Shown in pieces: positions 41,237 through 50,631 of a DNA stretch of 64,000 bases. Positions within the stretch are counted from its first letter, which is position 1; each line of letters starts with the position of its first letter. The stretch spans positions 5,084,001-5,148,000 of the forward strand of contig NC_022247.1 of the NCBI RefSeq assembly GCF_000463015.1. The letters are read 5' to 3'. A model generated the notes under the pieces. The model worked only from the letters and a program-made list of their open reading frames with translations, ran no database searches and was not told the origin of the DNA. This DNA is from Variovorax paradoxus B4 (GTDB taxonomy: Bacteria > Pseudomonadota > Gammaproteobacteria > Burkholderiales > Burkholderiaceae_C). The translations under genes and the position numbers were made by a program.

Positions 41237-42931
41237 TCAGTCGTTCGCGTAGATGTCGACGTTCTTGGTCTCGCGGATGAACAGCGTGCCGACGACCAGG
41301 GTCATGGCCGCGATGATGATCGGGTACCAGAGGCCGTTGTACATGTTGCCGGTGGTCGCCACGATCGCGAACGCGGTGGTCGGCAGCAGTCCGCCGAACC
41401 AGCCGTTGCCGATGTGGTACGGCAGGCTCATCGAGGTATAGCGGATGCGCGTGGGGAACAGCTCGACCAGCATGGCGGCGATTGGGCCGTAGACCATCGT
41501 GACCAGCAGCACCAGCCAGAACAGCAGCGCGACGACCATCACCTTGTTCATCTTTGCGGGGTCGGCCTTGGCGGGATAGCCCGCCACCTTCAGGTCCTCG
41601 GCCACGCCCTTCTTGAAGGCGGCAATCTCCTTGGCGGAGGCTTCGTCGAACTTCAGGTTGACCACGTTGCCGACCGGCGCCTCGATGGACTTGTCGCCGA
41701 TCTTGACGATGGCCTTGGAGCCGGGCGCGCCTTCGACGTTGTCGTAGCTCACCGAGTTCTGCACCAGGTAGCGCTTGGCGATGTCGCACGAGCTTCTGAA
41801 GTCGATTTCACGCGCCACCGGGTTGCCCTGGAAGGAACACGACTTGGGATCCGCCGTCACCGTGACGCCGGCCGTGGCCTGCGCGCGGGCCAGGTCGGGG
41901 TTGGCGGCTTCGGTCATCATCTTGAAGACCGGGAAGTAGGTGACCACGGCCAGCAGGCAGCCGGCCATGATGATCGGCTTGCGGCCGATCTTGTCCGAGA
42001 GCGTGCCGAACACCACGAAGAACGGCGTGCCGATCAGCAGCGAGGCGGCGATCATCAGGTTGGCGGTGGTGCCGTCGACCTTGAGCTGCTGCGTCAGGAA
42101 GAACAGCGCGTAGAACTGTCCCGTGTACCAGACCACGGCCTGGCCTGCCGTGAGGCCGACCAGGGCCAGGATCACGATCTTGAGGTTCTTCCACTGGCCG
42201 AAGGATTCGGACAGCGGCGCCTTCGAGGTCTTGCCCTCGGCCTTCATCTTCTGGAAGGCGGGCGATTCGCTCAACGAGAGCCGGATCCACACCGAGATGC
42301 CGAGCAATGCGATCGACACCAGGAACGGAACGCGCCAGCCCCAGTCGCCGAAGGCCTGCTCGCCGAGCCAGGTGCGCACGCCCAGGATCACCAGCAGGCT
42401 CAGGAACAGCCCGAGCGTGGCGGTGGTCTGGATCCACGAGGTGTAGGCGCCGCGCTTGCCGTGCGGCGAGTGCTCGGCCACGTACGTGGCGGCACCGCCG
42501 TACTCGCCGCCGAGCGCGAGGCCCTGCAGCATGCGCAGCGCGATCAGGATCACCGGCGCCGCGACGCCGATGGTCGCGTAGCTGGGCAGCAAGCCGACGA
42601 TGAAGGTCGACAGGCCCATGATCAGGATCGTGACCAGGAAGGTGTACTTGCGCCCGATCATGTCGCCGAGCCGGCCGAACACGATGGCGCCGAACGGCCG
42701 CACCAGGAAGCCCGCGGCAAACGCCAGCAGCGCGAAGATGAAGGCCGCGCCGGCATCCAGGCCGCTGAAGAACTGCTTCGCGATGATCGCGGCCAGCGAA
42801 CCGTAGAGGTAGAAGTCGTACCACTCGAACACCGTGCCAAGGGAGGAAGCGAAGATGACCTTCTTTTCCTCCGCGGACATGGGCCGGGGGGCCGGGTGCG
42901 GCATCCCCCTCGAATCCAGTGTTGCTGCCAT
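41237..42931 (-). CDS. MHS-family MFS metabolite transporter (ProP/ShiA-like)
   Basis: This inner-membrane symporter belongs to the metabolite:H+ symporter branch. The 564-residue protein starts with LGTVFEWYDFYLYGSLAA and has RPFGAIVFGRLGDMIGRKYT, LPSYATIGVAAPVIL, GLALGGEYGGAATYVAEHSP and, near the end, MVYGPIAAMLVELFPTRIRY. Unlike the ~430-500-residue family core it has an inserted hydrophilic stretch of about 90 residues (roughly 365-455) containing two Cys, between late helices. ATG 42931 has AGGAGA upstream. The substrate is unknown; organic acids are typical. Confidence 0.9.
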   Translation of the reverse strand: MAATLDSRGMPHPAPRPMSAEEKKVIFASSLGTVFEWYDFYLYGSLAAIIAKQFFSGLDAGAAFIFALLAFAAGFLVRPFGAIVFGRLGDMIGRKYTFLVTILIMGLSTFIVGLLPSYATIGVAAPVILIALRMLQGLALGGEYGGAATYVAEHSPHGKRGAYTSWIQTTATLGLFLSLLVILGVRTWLGEQAFGDWGWRVPFLVSIALLGISVWIRLSLSESPAFQKMKAEGKTSKAPLSESFGQWKNLKIVILALVGLTAGQAVVWYTGQFYALFFLTQQLKVDGTTANLMIAASLLIGTPFFVVFGTLSDKIGRKPIIMAGCLLAVVTYFPVFKMMTEAANPDLARAQATAGVTVTADPKSCSFQGNPVAREIDFRSSCDIAKRYLVQNSVSYDNVEGAPGSKAIVKIGDKSIEAPVGNVVNLKFDEASAKEIAAFKKGVAEDLKVAGYPAKADPAKMNKVMVVALLFWLVLLVTMVYGPIAAMLVELFPTRIRYTSMSLPYHIGNGWFGGLLPTTAFAIVATTGNMYNGLWYPIIIAAMTLVVGTLFIRETKNVDIYAND

Positions 42932-43097
42932 TTGCGTCGTCTCCTGTGTGTGCGTTCGGTCGGCCCCGGCATTCGGGACCGTGAAGCATTCTTGGAGGCG
43001 CGACTGACCCGAGCCTTTCGCGAAACTGAACCGACGCTTACGAATTAAGGTGAAACCCGCGGGGCTCGTTTCAGCCTGTAAGAAATCGGCCGATTGC

Positions 43098-43742
43098 TCA
43101 GCTTTTGCTGCTTCGCAGCAAGGAAGGCCGCTGGTCGGCCGCGGCCCATTGCGGGCCTTCGAACCACGCATCGCCGGCCAGGTAGGCGCGCAGCATCGCA
43201 AGGCCGTCGAAGCCCCAGAACAGGCGGGCGTCGACCACATACGCCGGGGTGCCGAACACGCCGAGCTGCAGGGCTTCGTCGGTGTTGCGCTTGAGCAGCG
43301 CCTTGTTCTCGTCGCCGTTCATGTCGCGCTTCGGCTTCAGCTGCGCCGCCAGCGCAGCCAGGCGCGTGGCATCGCCGGCTTCCTCGCCGCCGCGCCACAC
43401 GTTGCGGAAGATGGTCTCGGCCACGAGGCGGCTGATGCTGCCGTCGTCCGAGGTCGACAGCGCGAGCCGCAGATGCGCAAGCGGGTTGTACGGATGCGAG
43501 GCCGGCATCTCGATGGGAATGCCGTTCGCATGGCCGAGCCAGAGCACGTGGCGGTAGGTCCAGCTGCGCTTGGCAGGAATCTCGGCCGGTCCGAGCTGCC
43601 CGTGGTGCTTGAGGATCGCGCCGAGCAGCACCGGCTTGTAGGCCACGCTGTAGCTCAGGCCTTCGAATGCCTGGGGCAGGTGCTCGAACGCAAGGTGCGC
43701 GTAGGGCGAGATGAAGTCGAGGTAGAAGTCGATGTGCTTCAT
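43098..43742 (-). CDS. 2-hydroxychromene-2-carboxylate isomerase (DsbA/kappa-GST fold)
   Basis: The family contains a glutathione-dependent isomerase of naphthalene breakdown, but most members have unknown substrates. The 214-residue product begins [20 protein letters not shown], with the Ser that binds glutathione, and has [20 protein letters not shown] near the C-terminus, a thioredoxin-fold cis-Pro region. ATG 43742 overlaps the DUF1289 stop (ATGA) and has AGGAG upstream. No other aromatic-ring genes are nearby, so a general detoxification role is as likely. Confidence 0.88.
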   Translation of the reverse strand: MKHIDFYLDFISPYAHLAFEHLPQAFEGLSYSVAYKPVLLGAILKHHGQLGPAEIPAKRSWTYRHVLWLGHANGIPIEMPASHPYNPLAHLRLALSTSDDGSISRLVAETIFRNVWRGGEEAGDATRLAALAAQLKPKRDMNGDENKALLKRNTDEALQLGVFGTPAYVVDARLFWGFDGLAMLRAYLAGDAWFEGPQWAAADQRPSLLRSSKS

Positions 43743-44005
43743 GCGTGCTGGTCTCCTGATGGCTCCGGGACGCGCCAGATGCCGGCCCGTGCCCGCAACT
43801 CTATCGCGCGCCACACGCCGCGCCGCGCCTCGTCTTCCATCCTGCTCCAGCCCGCGATCTCGGGGATGGTGCGCAGGCATCCTTCGCAAAAGCCGCTCAG
43901 GCGGTCCATGCGGCAGACCGAGGTGCAGGGCGATGGCGCATCGTCGGCCGAGTGCTGCACGACCACGGCGCGTTCGGCCAGCGCTTGCGCGGTGTCGAAA
44001 TTCAC
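43739..44005 (-). CDS. DUF1289 small Cys-rich protein
   Basis: This 88-residue protein has the DUF1289 signature [20 protein letters not shown] with four cysteines, followed by [12 protein letters not shown]. The cysteines suggest a metal or Fe-S site, but no function is established. GTG 44005 is the chosen start, 5 bp after the upstream YbaK-type gene. The gene overlaps the isomerase start by ATGA, so the three form a translationally linked unit. Confidence 0.82.
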   Translation of the reverse strand: MNFDTAQALAERAVVVQHSADDAPSPCTSVCRMDRLSGFCEGCLRTIPEIAGWSRMEDEARRGVWRAIELRARAGIWRVPEPSGDQHA

Positions 44006-44009
44006 GTCG

Positions 44010-44498
44010 TCACACCACGTCCGCCACCGGCGCGCCGGTGAGCTTCTCGAGGTCTTGCGGGTGCAGCTGGAACACCGCATGCGGATGGCCCGCCGCGGCC
44101 CAGATCTCCTCGAAGCGGAACAGCTCGCGGTCGATCAGCACCACCGGCGGCGTGGCATGCGCCACGGGCGAGACGCCGCCGATCGTGAAGCCGGTGCGCG
44201 CCTTCACGAACTCCGCATCGGCGCGGCCGGTCTTGCCGACCAGCGCATCGACCTTCTTCTCGTCCACGCGCTTGTCGCCCGAGGTGATGACCAGCACCGC
44301 CGCGTCGTCGCTCTTGCGCCGGAAGATGATGCTCTTGGCGATCTGCCCGACCCCGATGCCGAGCGCGTCGGCCGCCTGCTGCGCGGTGCGGCAGGCGTCG
44401 TCGAGCATGCGCGGCGAATGTGGATGGCCCGCGTCCTGCAGCACGCGCGAGACGCGCTGCACGCCCTCTGGAAGAGAGTGAAGTTCAGCGCCGCACAT
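44010..44498 (-). CDS. YbaK/EbsC-family aminoacyl-tRNA deacylase
   Basis: Proteins with this fold hydrolyse mischarged tRNAs such as Cys-tRNA-Pro. The 162-residue product shows [20 protein letters not shown] with the catalytic-region Lys, [26 protein letters not shown] and [20 protein letters not shown], the common core. ATG 44498 with AAGGA upstream is preferred over a GTG one codon earlier. It heads the unit with DUF1289 and the isomerase. Which tRNA it edits is not clear. Confidence 0.88.
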   Translation of the reverse strand: MCGAELHSLPEGVQRVSRVLQDAGHPHSPRMLDDACRTAQQAADALGIGVGQIAKSIIFRRKSDDAAVLVITSGDKRVDEKKVDALVGKTGRADAEFVKARTGFTIGGVSPVAHATPPVVLIDRELFRFEEIWAAAGHPHAVFQLHPQDLEKLTGAPVADVV

Positions 44499-44529
44499 CA
44501 CATGCGTCCTTGCTTTGGGGTGAAGCTCA

Positions 44530-45450
44530 TCAACCAGCCCGCTTCGTGCGGATCGCCTTCGACGCCCGCGAATTCGGCTCGCGCCCCAGCGCCTCGCTGA
44601 TGTACACGCCCGCGTCGATCAGCTTGTCGAGGTCGATGCCGGTCTCGATGCCCATGCCGTGCAGCATGTAGACCACGTCCTCGGTCGCCACGTTGCCGGT
44701 CGCGCCCTTGGCGTAGGGACAGCCGCCCAGCCCGGCGGAGGACGACTGGAAGTTCCAGACCCCCAGCTCCAGCGAGGCCAGCGTGTTGACCAGCGCCTGG
44801 CCGTAGGTGTCGTGGAAGTGGCCCGAGATGTGGTCCACGCCGAAATGCGCCAGCGCGGCCTCGATGGCGGCCTTCACCTTGCGCGGCGTGCCCACGCCGA
44901 TGGTGTCGGCCACGTCCACGCGCTGCACGCCGATGTCCTTCATCAGCTTCGCCAGCATGCCCACACGTTCGGGTGCGATCTCGCCTTCGTAGGGGCAGCC
45001 GACGGTGCACGACATGGCGCCGCGCACATCGATGCCTTTGTCGAGCGCCGCGGCCACCACGGGTGCGAAGCGCTCGATGCTCTCGGCGATCGAGCAGTTG
45101 ATGTTCTTCTGGCTGAAGGCTTCGCTCGCGGCGCCGAACACCACGATCTCGTCGGGCCACTCCTCGCGTGGCGCGGCAATGGCGGCCTCGAAGCCCTTCA
45201 TGTTGGGCGTGAGCACCGAGTAGCGCACGCCGGGCTTGCGTTGGATGCCGTGCATCACCTCGGCGTTGTCGGCCATCTGCGGCACCCACTTGGGGCTCAC
45301 GAAGCTGGTGACCTCGATCTCCTTCAGGCCCGCGTCCTGCAGGCGGTGCACGAGGCCGATCTTGACTTCGGCGGAGACCGGCTGCTTCTCGTTCTGCAGT
45401 CCGTCGCGCGGACCGACGTCGACGATCTTGACTTTGGTGGGGAGTTTCAT
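44530..45450 (-). CDS. mvaB: Hydroxymethylglutaryl-CoA lyase
   Basis: HMG-CoA lyase splits HMG-CoA into acetoacetate and acetyl-CoA, the last step of leucine breakdown. The 306-residue TIM-barrel enzyme has VDVGPRDGLQNEKQPVSAEV, EVTSFVSPKWVPQMAD, GHFHDTYGQALVN and the active-site Cys signature SAGLGGCPYAKGATGN. ATG 45450 fits the family start. It is about 6.5 kb away from the isovaleryl-CoA cluster at 52-60 kb, whose product it would consume. Confidence 0.95.
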   Translation of the reverse strand: MKLPTKVKIVDVGPRDGLQNEKQPVSAEVKIGLVHRLQDAGLKEIEVTSFVSPKWVPQMADNAEVMHGIQRKPGVRYSVLTPNMKGFEAAIAAPREEWPDEIVVFGAASEAFSQKNINCSIAESIERFAPVVAAALDKGIDVRGAMSCTVGCPYEGEIAPERVGMLAKLMKDIGVQRVDVADTIGVGTPRKVKAAIEAALAHFGVDHISGHFHDTYGQALVNTLASLELGVWNFQSSSAGLGGCPYAKGATGNVATEDVVYMLHGMGIETGIDLDKLIDAGVYISEALGREPNSRASKAIRTKRAG

Positions 45451-45585
45451 GAGATGTCTCTTGTGTCGCGGGAGGATGAAAAACCGTCTCCGATTGTCCG
45501 ACACATGGAAATGCCCTGCTTGGTACACAAGCAGCGGAAGGTAGCAATGCGCGCCTGTGAGGTTGCAAATGGTGCCAGCCGGGCG

Positions 45586-45888
45586 CTAGGCGGTTTCGCG
45601 CTGCTCGAAGTCGCCGGGCACGCCGTCAGTGCCCGCATCGCCTGCATCGACCAGATCGACCGCATCCACGCGCGCGCCGGCCGGCCCCTGGCGCGCCCAA
45701 CGGATCAACTCTTCCACCGCGACCGCCCCGCCGGCCGCAAGTGCCTCCACGCTGCCGTCGCGGCGGTTGCGCACCCAGCCGCGCACGCCGAGTCGCTTTG
45801 CTGCCTGCACCATCGACCAGCGGTAGCCCACGCCCTGCACGCGGCCGCGGATGACGAGGTGGCGGGTGACGGTGGCGTCGTTGTTCAT
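45586..45888 (-). CDS. acyP: Acylphosphatase
   Basis: This 100-residue enzyme hydrolyses acyl phosphates such as acetyl or carbamoyl phosphate. The catalytic Arg is in [13 protein letters not shown] and the Asn in [14 protein letters not shown]; both are present. ATG 45888 starts 11 bp after the stop of the acyl-CoA dehydrogenase gene, so it probably shares that transcript, although no metabolic link is obvious. Confidence 0.92.
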   Translation of the reverse strand: MNNDATVTRHLVIRGRVQGVGYRWSMVQAAKRLGVRGWVRNRRDGSVEALAAGGAVAVEELIRWARQGPAGARVDAVDLVDAGDAGTDGVPGDFEQRETA

Positions 45889-45899
45889 TGTGGCGCGGA

Positions 45900-47069
45900 T
45901 CAGTACGACCTGGGCAGCCCGAGCGCCTTCTCGGCGATGAAGTTCAGGATCATCTGCGGGCTGACCGGCGCAATGCGCGGAATGTAGCTCTCGCGCAGCA
46001 GCCGCTCGACATGGTATTCCTTCGCATAGCCCATGCCGCCCAGCGTGAGCACGGCGTTCTGGCAGGCGTCGTGCGCCGCCTCGGCCGCCAGGTACTTGGC
46101 GGCGTTGGCCTCGATGCCGCAGGGCTCGCCCGCGTCGTACAGCGTGGCGGCCTTGAACACCATCAGGTCGGCCGCCTCCAGGTTGGCCCAGGCGCGCGCC
46201 AGAGGGTGCGCCACGCCCTGGTTCTGGCCGATGGGCCGGCCGAACACGACGCGCTCCTGCGCGTACTGCGAAGCGATGCGCAGGGCCGCACGGCCGATGC
46301 CGATGGCCTCGGCCGCGATCAATATGCGCTCGGGGTTGAGCCCGTGCAGGATGTATTCGAAGCCGCGCCCCTCCTCGCCGATGCGGTCTTCTTCCGGCAC
46401 TTCGAGGCCGTCGATGAAGAGCATGTTCGAGTCCACCGCCGCACGGCCGAGCTTGTGGATCTCGCGCACCTCGACCTTGTCGCGGTCCAGCGGCGTGTAG
46501 AACAGCGTGAGCCCCTGCGTGGGCTTCTTCACCTGGTCGATCGGCGTGGTGCGCGTGAGGATCAGCATGCGGTCGGCCACCTGCGCGGTCGAGATCCAGA
46601 TCTTGCGGCCATGCAGCAGGTAGCCGCCGTGCGGCTGGCGCACCGCCTGCGTCTTGAGGCTGGTGGTGTCGAGCCCCGCATCGGGTTCGGTCACGGCGAA
46701 GCAGGCCTTCTCGGTGCCGGCGATCAGCGGCGGCAGGAAGCGCTGGCGCTGTGCCTCGCTGCCGAACACCACCACCGGGTTGAGCCCGAAGATGTTCATG
46801 TGCACCGACGACGCGCCCGACATGCCCGCGCCCGAGGCGCTGATGGCGCGCATCATCAGCGCGGCCTCGGTGATGCCGAGGCCCGCCCCGCCCTGCGCCT
46901 CGGGCATCGCGATGCCGAGCCAGCCGCTGTCGGCCACGGCGCGGTGGAACTCGTGCGGGAACGCGGCGCGGTCGTCGTGGTCGCGCCAGTAGTCGGCGGG
47001 GAAGTCTTCGCACAGCCGTTCGATGGCGGCCACCAGCGAGCGCTGGTCTTCGTTGAGGGAGAAGTTCAT
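45900..47069 (-). CDS. Acyl-CoA dehydrogenase
   Basis: This FAD enzyme introduces a double bond into an acyl-CoA thioester. The 389-residue product shows [20 protein letters not shown], the FAD/substrate signature [38 protein letters not shown] and [20 protein letters not shown] near the C-terminus. Start ATG 47069 overlaps the CoA-transferase stop by ATGA. With the CoA-transferase and Bug receptor it may handle import, CoA activation and oxidation of an unknown organic acid. Confidence 0.92.
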   Translation of the reverse strand: MNFSLNEDQRSLVAAIERLCEDFPADYWRDHDDRAAFPHEFHRAVADSGWLGIAMPEAQGGAGLGITEAALMMRAISASGAGMSGASSVHMNIFGLNPVVVFGSEAQRQRFLPPLIAGTEKACFAVTEPDAGLDTTSLKTQAVRQPHGGYLLHGRKIWISTAQVADRMLILTRTTPIDQVKKPTQGLTLFYTPLDRDKVEVREIHKLGRAAVDSNMLFIDGLEVPEEDRIGEEGRGFEYILHGLNPERILIAAEAIGIGRAALRIASQYAQERVVFGRPIGQNQGVAHPLARAWANLEAADLMVFKAATLYDAGEPCGIEANAAKYLAAEAAHDACQNAVLTLGGMGYAKEYHVERLLRESYIPRIAPVSPQMILNFIAEKALGLPRSY

Positions 47070-48292
47070 TCGTCGTTGTCCTTGGGTGGAGCCGGCTGCA
47101 GCGTGACGCCGCGTGCGAGCAGGCGGTCGATCTCTGCATCGCGGTAGCCGGCTTCGCGCAGCAGCTCGACGCTCTGCTCGCCGATGCGCGGCGCCATGCG
47201 GCGAATGGCCGCGGGCGTGGCGCTGTAGCGGCCGACCGGCGCGAGGGTGCGGATGCGGCCTTCGCTCGGATGGTCGAACTCGGGAAAGAAATCGACGGCG
47301 CGCAGGTGCGGGTCGTCGATCAGGCTCTCGGTGCTGTGCAGGCGAGCGACGGGAATGTCGGCCGCCTCCAGCGCAGCCATCCACGCATCGCTGCTGCGCG
47401 TGGCCATCACCTCGGCCACGAAGGCATAGACCGCGCCGATGTTCGCCGCGCGCGCCGTGTGGGTGCCGAACATCGGCGAGCTGCGCAGCGCGGGCCGGCC
47501 GATCACGTCGAAGAAGGCCTGCCAGTGCTTGTCGTTGTAGATCAGCACGCTCAGGTAGCCGTCGGCCGTGGCGTAGGGCTTGCGGTGCGGCGCGAGCAGG
47601 CGCGCATAGCCGGTGGGGCCGAGCGGCGGCTCGAAGCTGTGGCCGCCGAGGTGGTCGCCCATCACGAACTGCGAGAGCGCTTCGAACATCGGCACCTCGA
47701 CCGCCTGGCCCTTGCCCGTGCGCTGCGCGCTGAGCACGGCGGCGAGCAGCGCGATGGCCGCCTGCAGCCCCACGGCGCGGTCGGCCAGCGTGACGGGCGC
47801 GTAGCGCGGCGCGTCGCCGCTTTGCTGCGCGAACAGCGAGGCCACGCCGGCCGCGCCCTGGATCAGGTCGTCGTAGGCGGGCTTCCCGGCATAGGGGCCC
47901 TCTTCGCCGTAGCCGAAGGCGCCGAGGTAGACGATCTTCGGGTTGACCGCGGCCACGGCCTCGTAGCCGAGCCCGAGCCGTGCCATCGCCTGGGGGCGCG
48001 TGTTGTAGATCAGGGCATCGCAGCCCGCCGCGAGCCGCAGGCAGGCCTCGCGGCCCTCGGGCTGCTTGAGGTCGAGCACGATCGAGCGCTTGTTGCGGTT
48101 GAGGTGCAGCGCCATCGCGCCCATGCCGGCGTGACGCATCGGGCCGACGGCGCGCAGGTTGTCGCCGGAGGGCGGCTCGACCTTGACGATGTCGGCGCCG
48201 AGGTCGCCGAGCGTCTGCGTGGCATAGGGGCCCATCACCACGGCCGTGAGGTCGAGGATGCGGATGCCTTCCAGAGGACCGGTCGCGCTCAT
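47066..48292 (-). CDS. CaiB/BaiF-family (class III) CoA-transferase
   Basis: Class III CoA-transferases move CoA between carboxylates using an aspartyl-CoA intermediate. The 408-residue product has [52 protein letters not shown] and the region [20 protein letters not shown] with candidate catalytic Asp. It overlaps the Bug receptor gene upstream and the dehydrogenase gene downstream, both by ATGA, so all three are translationally coupled. The acid substrate is unknown. Confidence 0.93.
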   Translation of the reverse strand: MSATGPLEGIRILDLTAVVMGPYATQTLGDLGADIVKVEPPSGDNLRAVGPMRHAGMGAMALHLNRNKRSIVLDLKQPEGREACLRLAAGCDALIYNTRPQAMARLGLGYEAVAAVNPKIVYLGAFGYGEEGPYAGKPAYDDLIQGAAGVASLFAQQSGDAPRYAPVTLADRAVGLQAAIALLAAVLSAQRTGKGQAVEVPMFEALSQFVMGDHLGGHSFEPPLGPTGYARLLAPHRKPYATADGYLSVLIYNDKHWQAFFDVIGRPALRSSPMFGTHTARAANIGAVYAFVAEVMATRSSDAWMAALEAADIPVARLHSTESLIDDPHLRAVDFFPEFDHPSEGRIRTLAPVGRYSATPAAIRRMAPRIGEQSVELLREAGYRDAEIDRLLARGVTLQPAPPKDNDE

Positions 48293-49299
48293 TCGGGTTG
48301 GATGCCCGCGGCCTGGATCAGCTTCTTCCACTTGGCCAGTTCCGACACGGTGAACGCCCCGAGTTCTTCCGGCGTGCTGCCGAAGGCATCGAAGCCCAGC
48401 TTCGCCACGCGCTCGCGGAAGGCCGTGCCGTTCGCCATCTCCGACAGCACCTTGTTGAGCTTCAGCACGATGTCGCGCGGCGTGCCGGCCGGCGCGAACA
48501 CGCCGTTCCACGAGGTGATGTCGAAGCCCTTGAGTTCCGGCGTATCGGCCAGCGGCGGCAGTTCCGGAAACAGCTTGGTGCGCTCCTGCGTGGTGACGGC
48601 AATCGCGCGCATCTTGCCGGCCTTCACCGTGGCGAGCCCCGCGGCGAGGTCGACCACCATCATCGACACCTGCCCGCCGATCAGGTCGGCAATCGCGGGC
48701 GGCGTGCTCTTGTAGGGCACGTGCAGCATCGGCACGCCGCTCATGCGCGAGAGCGTGGCACCGCTCACGATGCCGGTGCTGTTGCCGCTCGCATAGGTCA
48801 GCTTGCCCGGATGGGCCCGGCCCCAGGCCAGCAGCTCGGCCACGCTCTTCACCGGCAGGTCGTTGTTGACCACCAGCATGAACGGCAGGTTGCCCATGCG
48901 GCTCACGGGCGCGAAGTCCTTCACCGGGTCGTAGGGCAGCGACTTCATCAGGCTCGGATTGGCCGAATGCGTGGTGTTGGTGGTCATGAAGAGCGTGTAG
49001 CCGTCGGGCGGCGCCTTGGCCACGAACTCGGCAGCGATCACGCCGTTGGCGCCCGCGCGGTTGTCCACGATGACCGGGGCCTTGAGCGCCTCGCCCAGCA
49101 TCTGCGCCGTGATGCGCGCCACCGCGTCGGTGCCGCTGCCGGCCGCGAAGGGCACGATCAGCTTGACCGGCTGCTTCGGGTAGCCCTCCTGTGCGAAGGC
49201 CCAGGGCGCCGCGCCGGCCAGGCCTGCGGCGGCGCCGATGGAAATGAAACGGCGGCGGCTTGCCACCGCGACCGTTGTTGTCGCGTTCTTCGTCTGCAT
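48289..49299 (-). CDS. Bug/TctC-type periplasmic solute receptor
   Basis: This 336-residue periplasmic receptor has an N-terminal Arg-rich signal (SRRRFISIGAAAGLAGAA, possibly Tat type) and the Bug hallmarks YPKQPVKLIVPFAAGSGTDA, VIVDNRAGANGVIAAEFVAK and AKAPPDGYTLFM. It is transcribed just before the CoA-transferase and overlaps it, pointing to capture of the acid that the enzymes then activate and oxidise. No membrane TctA/B genes are nearby, as usual for orphan Bug proteins in this order. Confidence 0.92.
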   Translation of the reverse strand: MQTKNATTTVAVASRRRFISIGAAAGLAGAAPWAFAQEGYPKQPVKLIVPFAAGSGTDAVARITAQMLGEALKAPVIVDNRAGANGVIAAEFVAKAPPDGYTLFMTTNTTHSANPSLMKSLPYDPVKDFAPVSRMGNLPFMLVVNNDLPVKSVAELLAWGRAHPGKLTYASGNSTGIVSGATLSRMSGVPMLHVPYKSTPPAIADLIGGQVSMMVVDLAAGLATVKAGKMRAIAVTTQERTKLFPELPPLADTPELKGFDITSWNGVFAPAGTPRDIVLKLNKVLSEMANGTAFRERVAKLGFDAFGSTPEELGAFTVSELAKWKKLIQAAGIQPE

Positions 49300-49325
49300 G
49301 TCGTTTGTCTCCGGGTGGTTGTCGT

Positions 49326-49709
49326 TCAGGGCCGGATCACGCGCTCCGGCGATTCCTCGTACGGCGGGCTGTAGATGACCAGCACGCGCACCGGCTCGTC
49401 GCTCACCACCGTGAAGGTGTGCATCGCGTCGGCCGGGAAAAAGCAGCTGTCGCCCGGGTGCAGCTCCTGCCGCTGGCCGCCCACCTCGACGACCGCGCGG
49501 CCTTCGAGCATGTAGCAGACCTGCTCGATGCCCGGGTGCGCATGCGGCAGCGCGCCCTTGCCCTTCTGGATGTGGCCGACCAGCACCTCCAGCTGCTTCG
49601 CGCCCACGGTCTCGGGACCGATCAGGCGCTTGTTGAGCGTGCCGGTGTGGTTCGCCGGGTGGTAGCCGGCGATGTCGTTTTCGCGGACGAAGTAGCGTGG
49701 GGAAGTCAT
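49326..49709 (-). CDS. Cupin-domain protein
   Basis: This 127-residue single-domain cupin has metal-ligand motif 1 in GALPHAHPGIEQVCYMLEG and motif 2 in LHPGDSCFFPADAMHTFTVV. It may be a small metal enzyme (dioxygenase, isomerase) or a ligand sensor. ATG 49709 lies 6 bp after the IclR gene stop and 26 bp before the Bug gene, so it belongs to the same unit and probably acts on the same compound. No exact function can be assigned. Confidence 0.85.
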   Translation of the reverse strand: MTSPRYFVRENDIAGYHPANHTGTLNKRLIGPETVGAKQLEVLVGHIQKGKGALPHAHPGIEQVCYMLEGRAVVEVGGQRQELHPGDSCFFPADAMHTFTVVSDEPVRVLVIYSPPYEESPERVIRP

Positions 49710-49714
49710 TGTTT

Positions 49715-50452
49715 TCAACCTTTGTGTTCGATGGCCAGGCAGGCGGAGCGCAGCATGGCCGCCACCTCGTCGATGCGCGGCTCCAGCCGGTAGCGCGGGC
49801 CCGCCACCGAAATGGCGTAGGCCTCGCTCCCGATGCGCAACGGCCACGCCAGGCCCACGAGATCGGGAATGCTCTCGCCCAGGTTGCCGTACCAGCCGCG
49901 CGCGGGCGAGCGTTCGAGCTCCTGCTCGATGGCGTCGGGCGTGGTCAGCGTGGCGTCGGTCAGCGGTGCCAGCGGAGTGGCTGCCAGCAGCTTGCGGCGC
50001 GCCTCGGGCGCGAGCGTGGAGAGCAGCGCGCGGCCCATCGAATTGGCATAGGCCGGACGCGTCTCGCCCGACTCGGCGGAATAGCGAATGCTCTGCGGCG
50101 CACTCAGCACTTCCAGGTAGACGACAGTGTTCGGGTCGCGGAACTTGCCGAACAGCACGGTTTCCCGCGCCCCGTCGCGCAGCTCTTCGAGCGCGGGCCG
50201 CACGCGGTCGAGCACCGGGTCGTGCGCCGCGATGATCTGCGCCATCGCCAGCAGCCGGCCGGTGGGGTAGTAGCCCTGGCGGCGGCCGGTCTCGTACATG
50301 TAGCCCTGCTCCTCGAGCGTGCGGATCAGCCCGAGGCAGCTGGACACCGGCATCTCGAGCAGGCGCGCCATCTCTGACAGCGCCAGCGGCTGCTTCTCCC
50401 GGGCAAAGAGCTCGACGATCTCGATCACGCGAAACGCTGTTTTCACAACCAT
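49715..50452 (-). CDS. IclR-family transcriptional regulator
   Basis: This 245-residue regulator has an N-terminal winged helix (VIEIVELFAREKQPLALSEM, SCLGLIRTLEEQGYMYE) and the IclR ligand domain (RETVLFGKFRDPNTVVYLEV, PAYANSMGRALLSTLAPEAR). It leads the unit regulator-cupin-Bug-CoA-transferase-dehydrogenase-acylphosphatase and probably controls it and itself. A palindrome TTTTC-N8-GAAAA just upstream is the likely site. The effector is probably the acid or its CoA ester. Confidence 0.92.
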   Translation of the reverse strand: MVVKTAFRVIEIVELFAREKQPLALSEMARLLEMPVSSCLGLIRTLEEQGYMYETGRRQGYYPTGRLLAMAQIIAAHDPVLDRVRPALEELRDGARETVLFGKFRDPNTVVYLEVLSAPQSIRYSAESGETRPAYANSMGRALLSTLAPEARRKLLAATPLAPLTDATLTTPDAIEQELERSPARGWYGNLGESIPDLVGLAWPLRIGSEAYAISVAGPRYRLEPRIDEVAAMLRSACLAIEHKG

Positions 50453-50459
50453 GAAGAAA

Positions 50460-50477
50460 TTTTCGCGTATGTGAAAA
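50460..50477. promoter_or_regulatory. Palindrome upstream of the IclR-type gene
   Basis: TTTTC (50460-50464), 8 bp, GAAAA (50473-50477); AT-rich against a GC-rich background and 8 bp before the start codon. A good candidate for autoregulation. The rest of the gap to 50631 shows nothing recognisable. Confidence 0.5.
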
Positions 50478-50631
50478 ACAAAAGCGTCAGGGTTTGCCCC
50501 TGGCTGCGCCTCCTTTCAGCGTAATCGCCGGTAACGCATGCCGTTGTCAGTAGTTCGCCATCGGGCAGGCCCGACCCCGGGGCATGAAACTGGGGTCACA
50601 GTCAAATTCGGCGGTCGATGGCATGAGTTTC

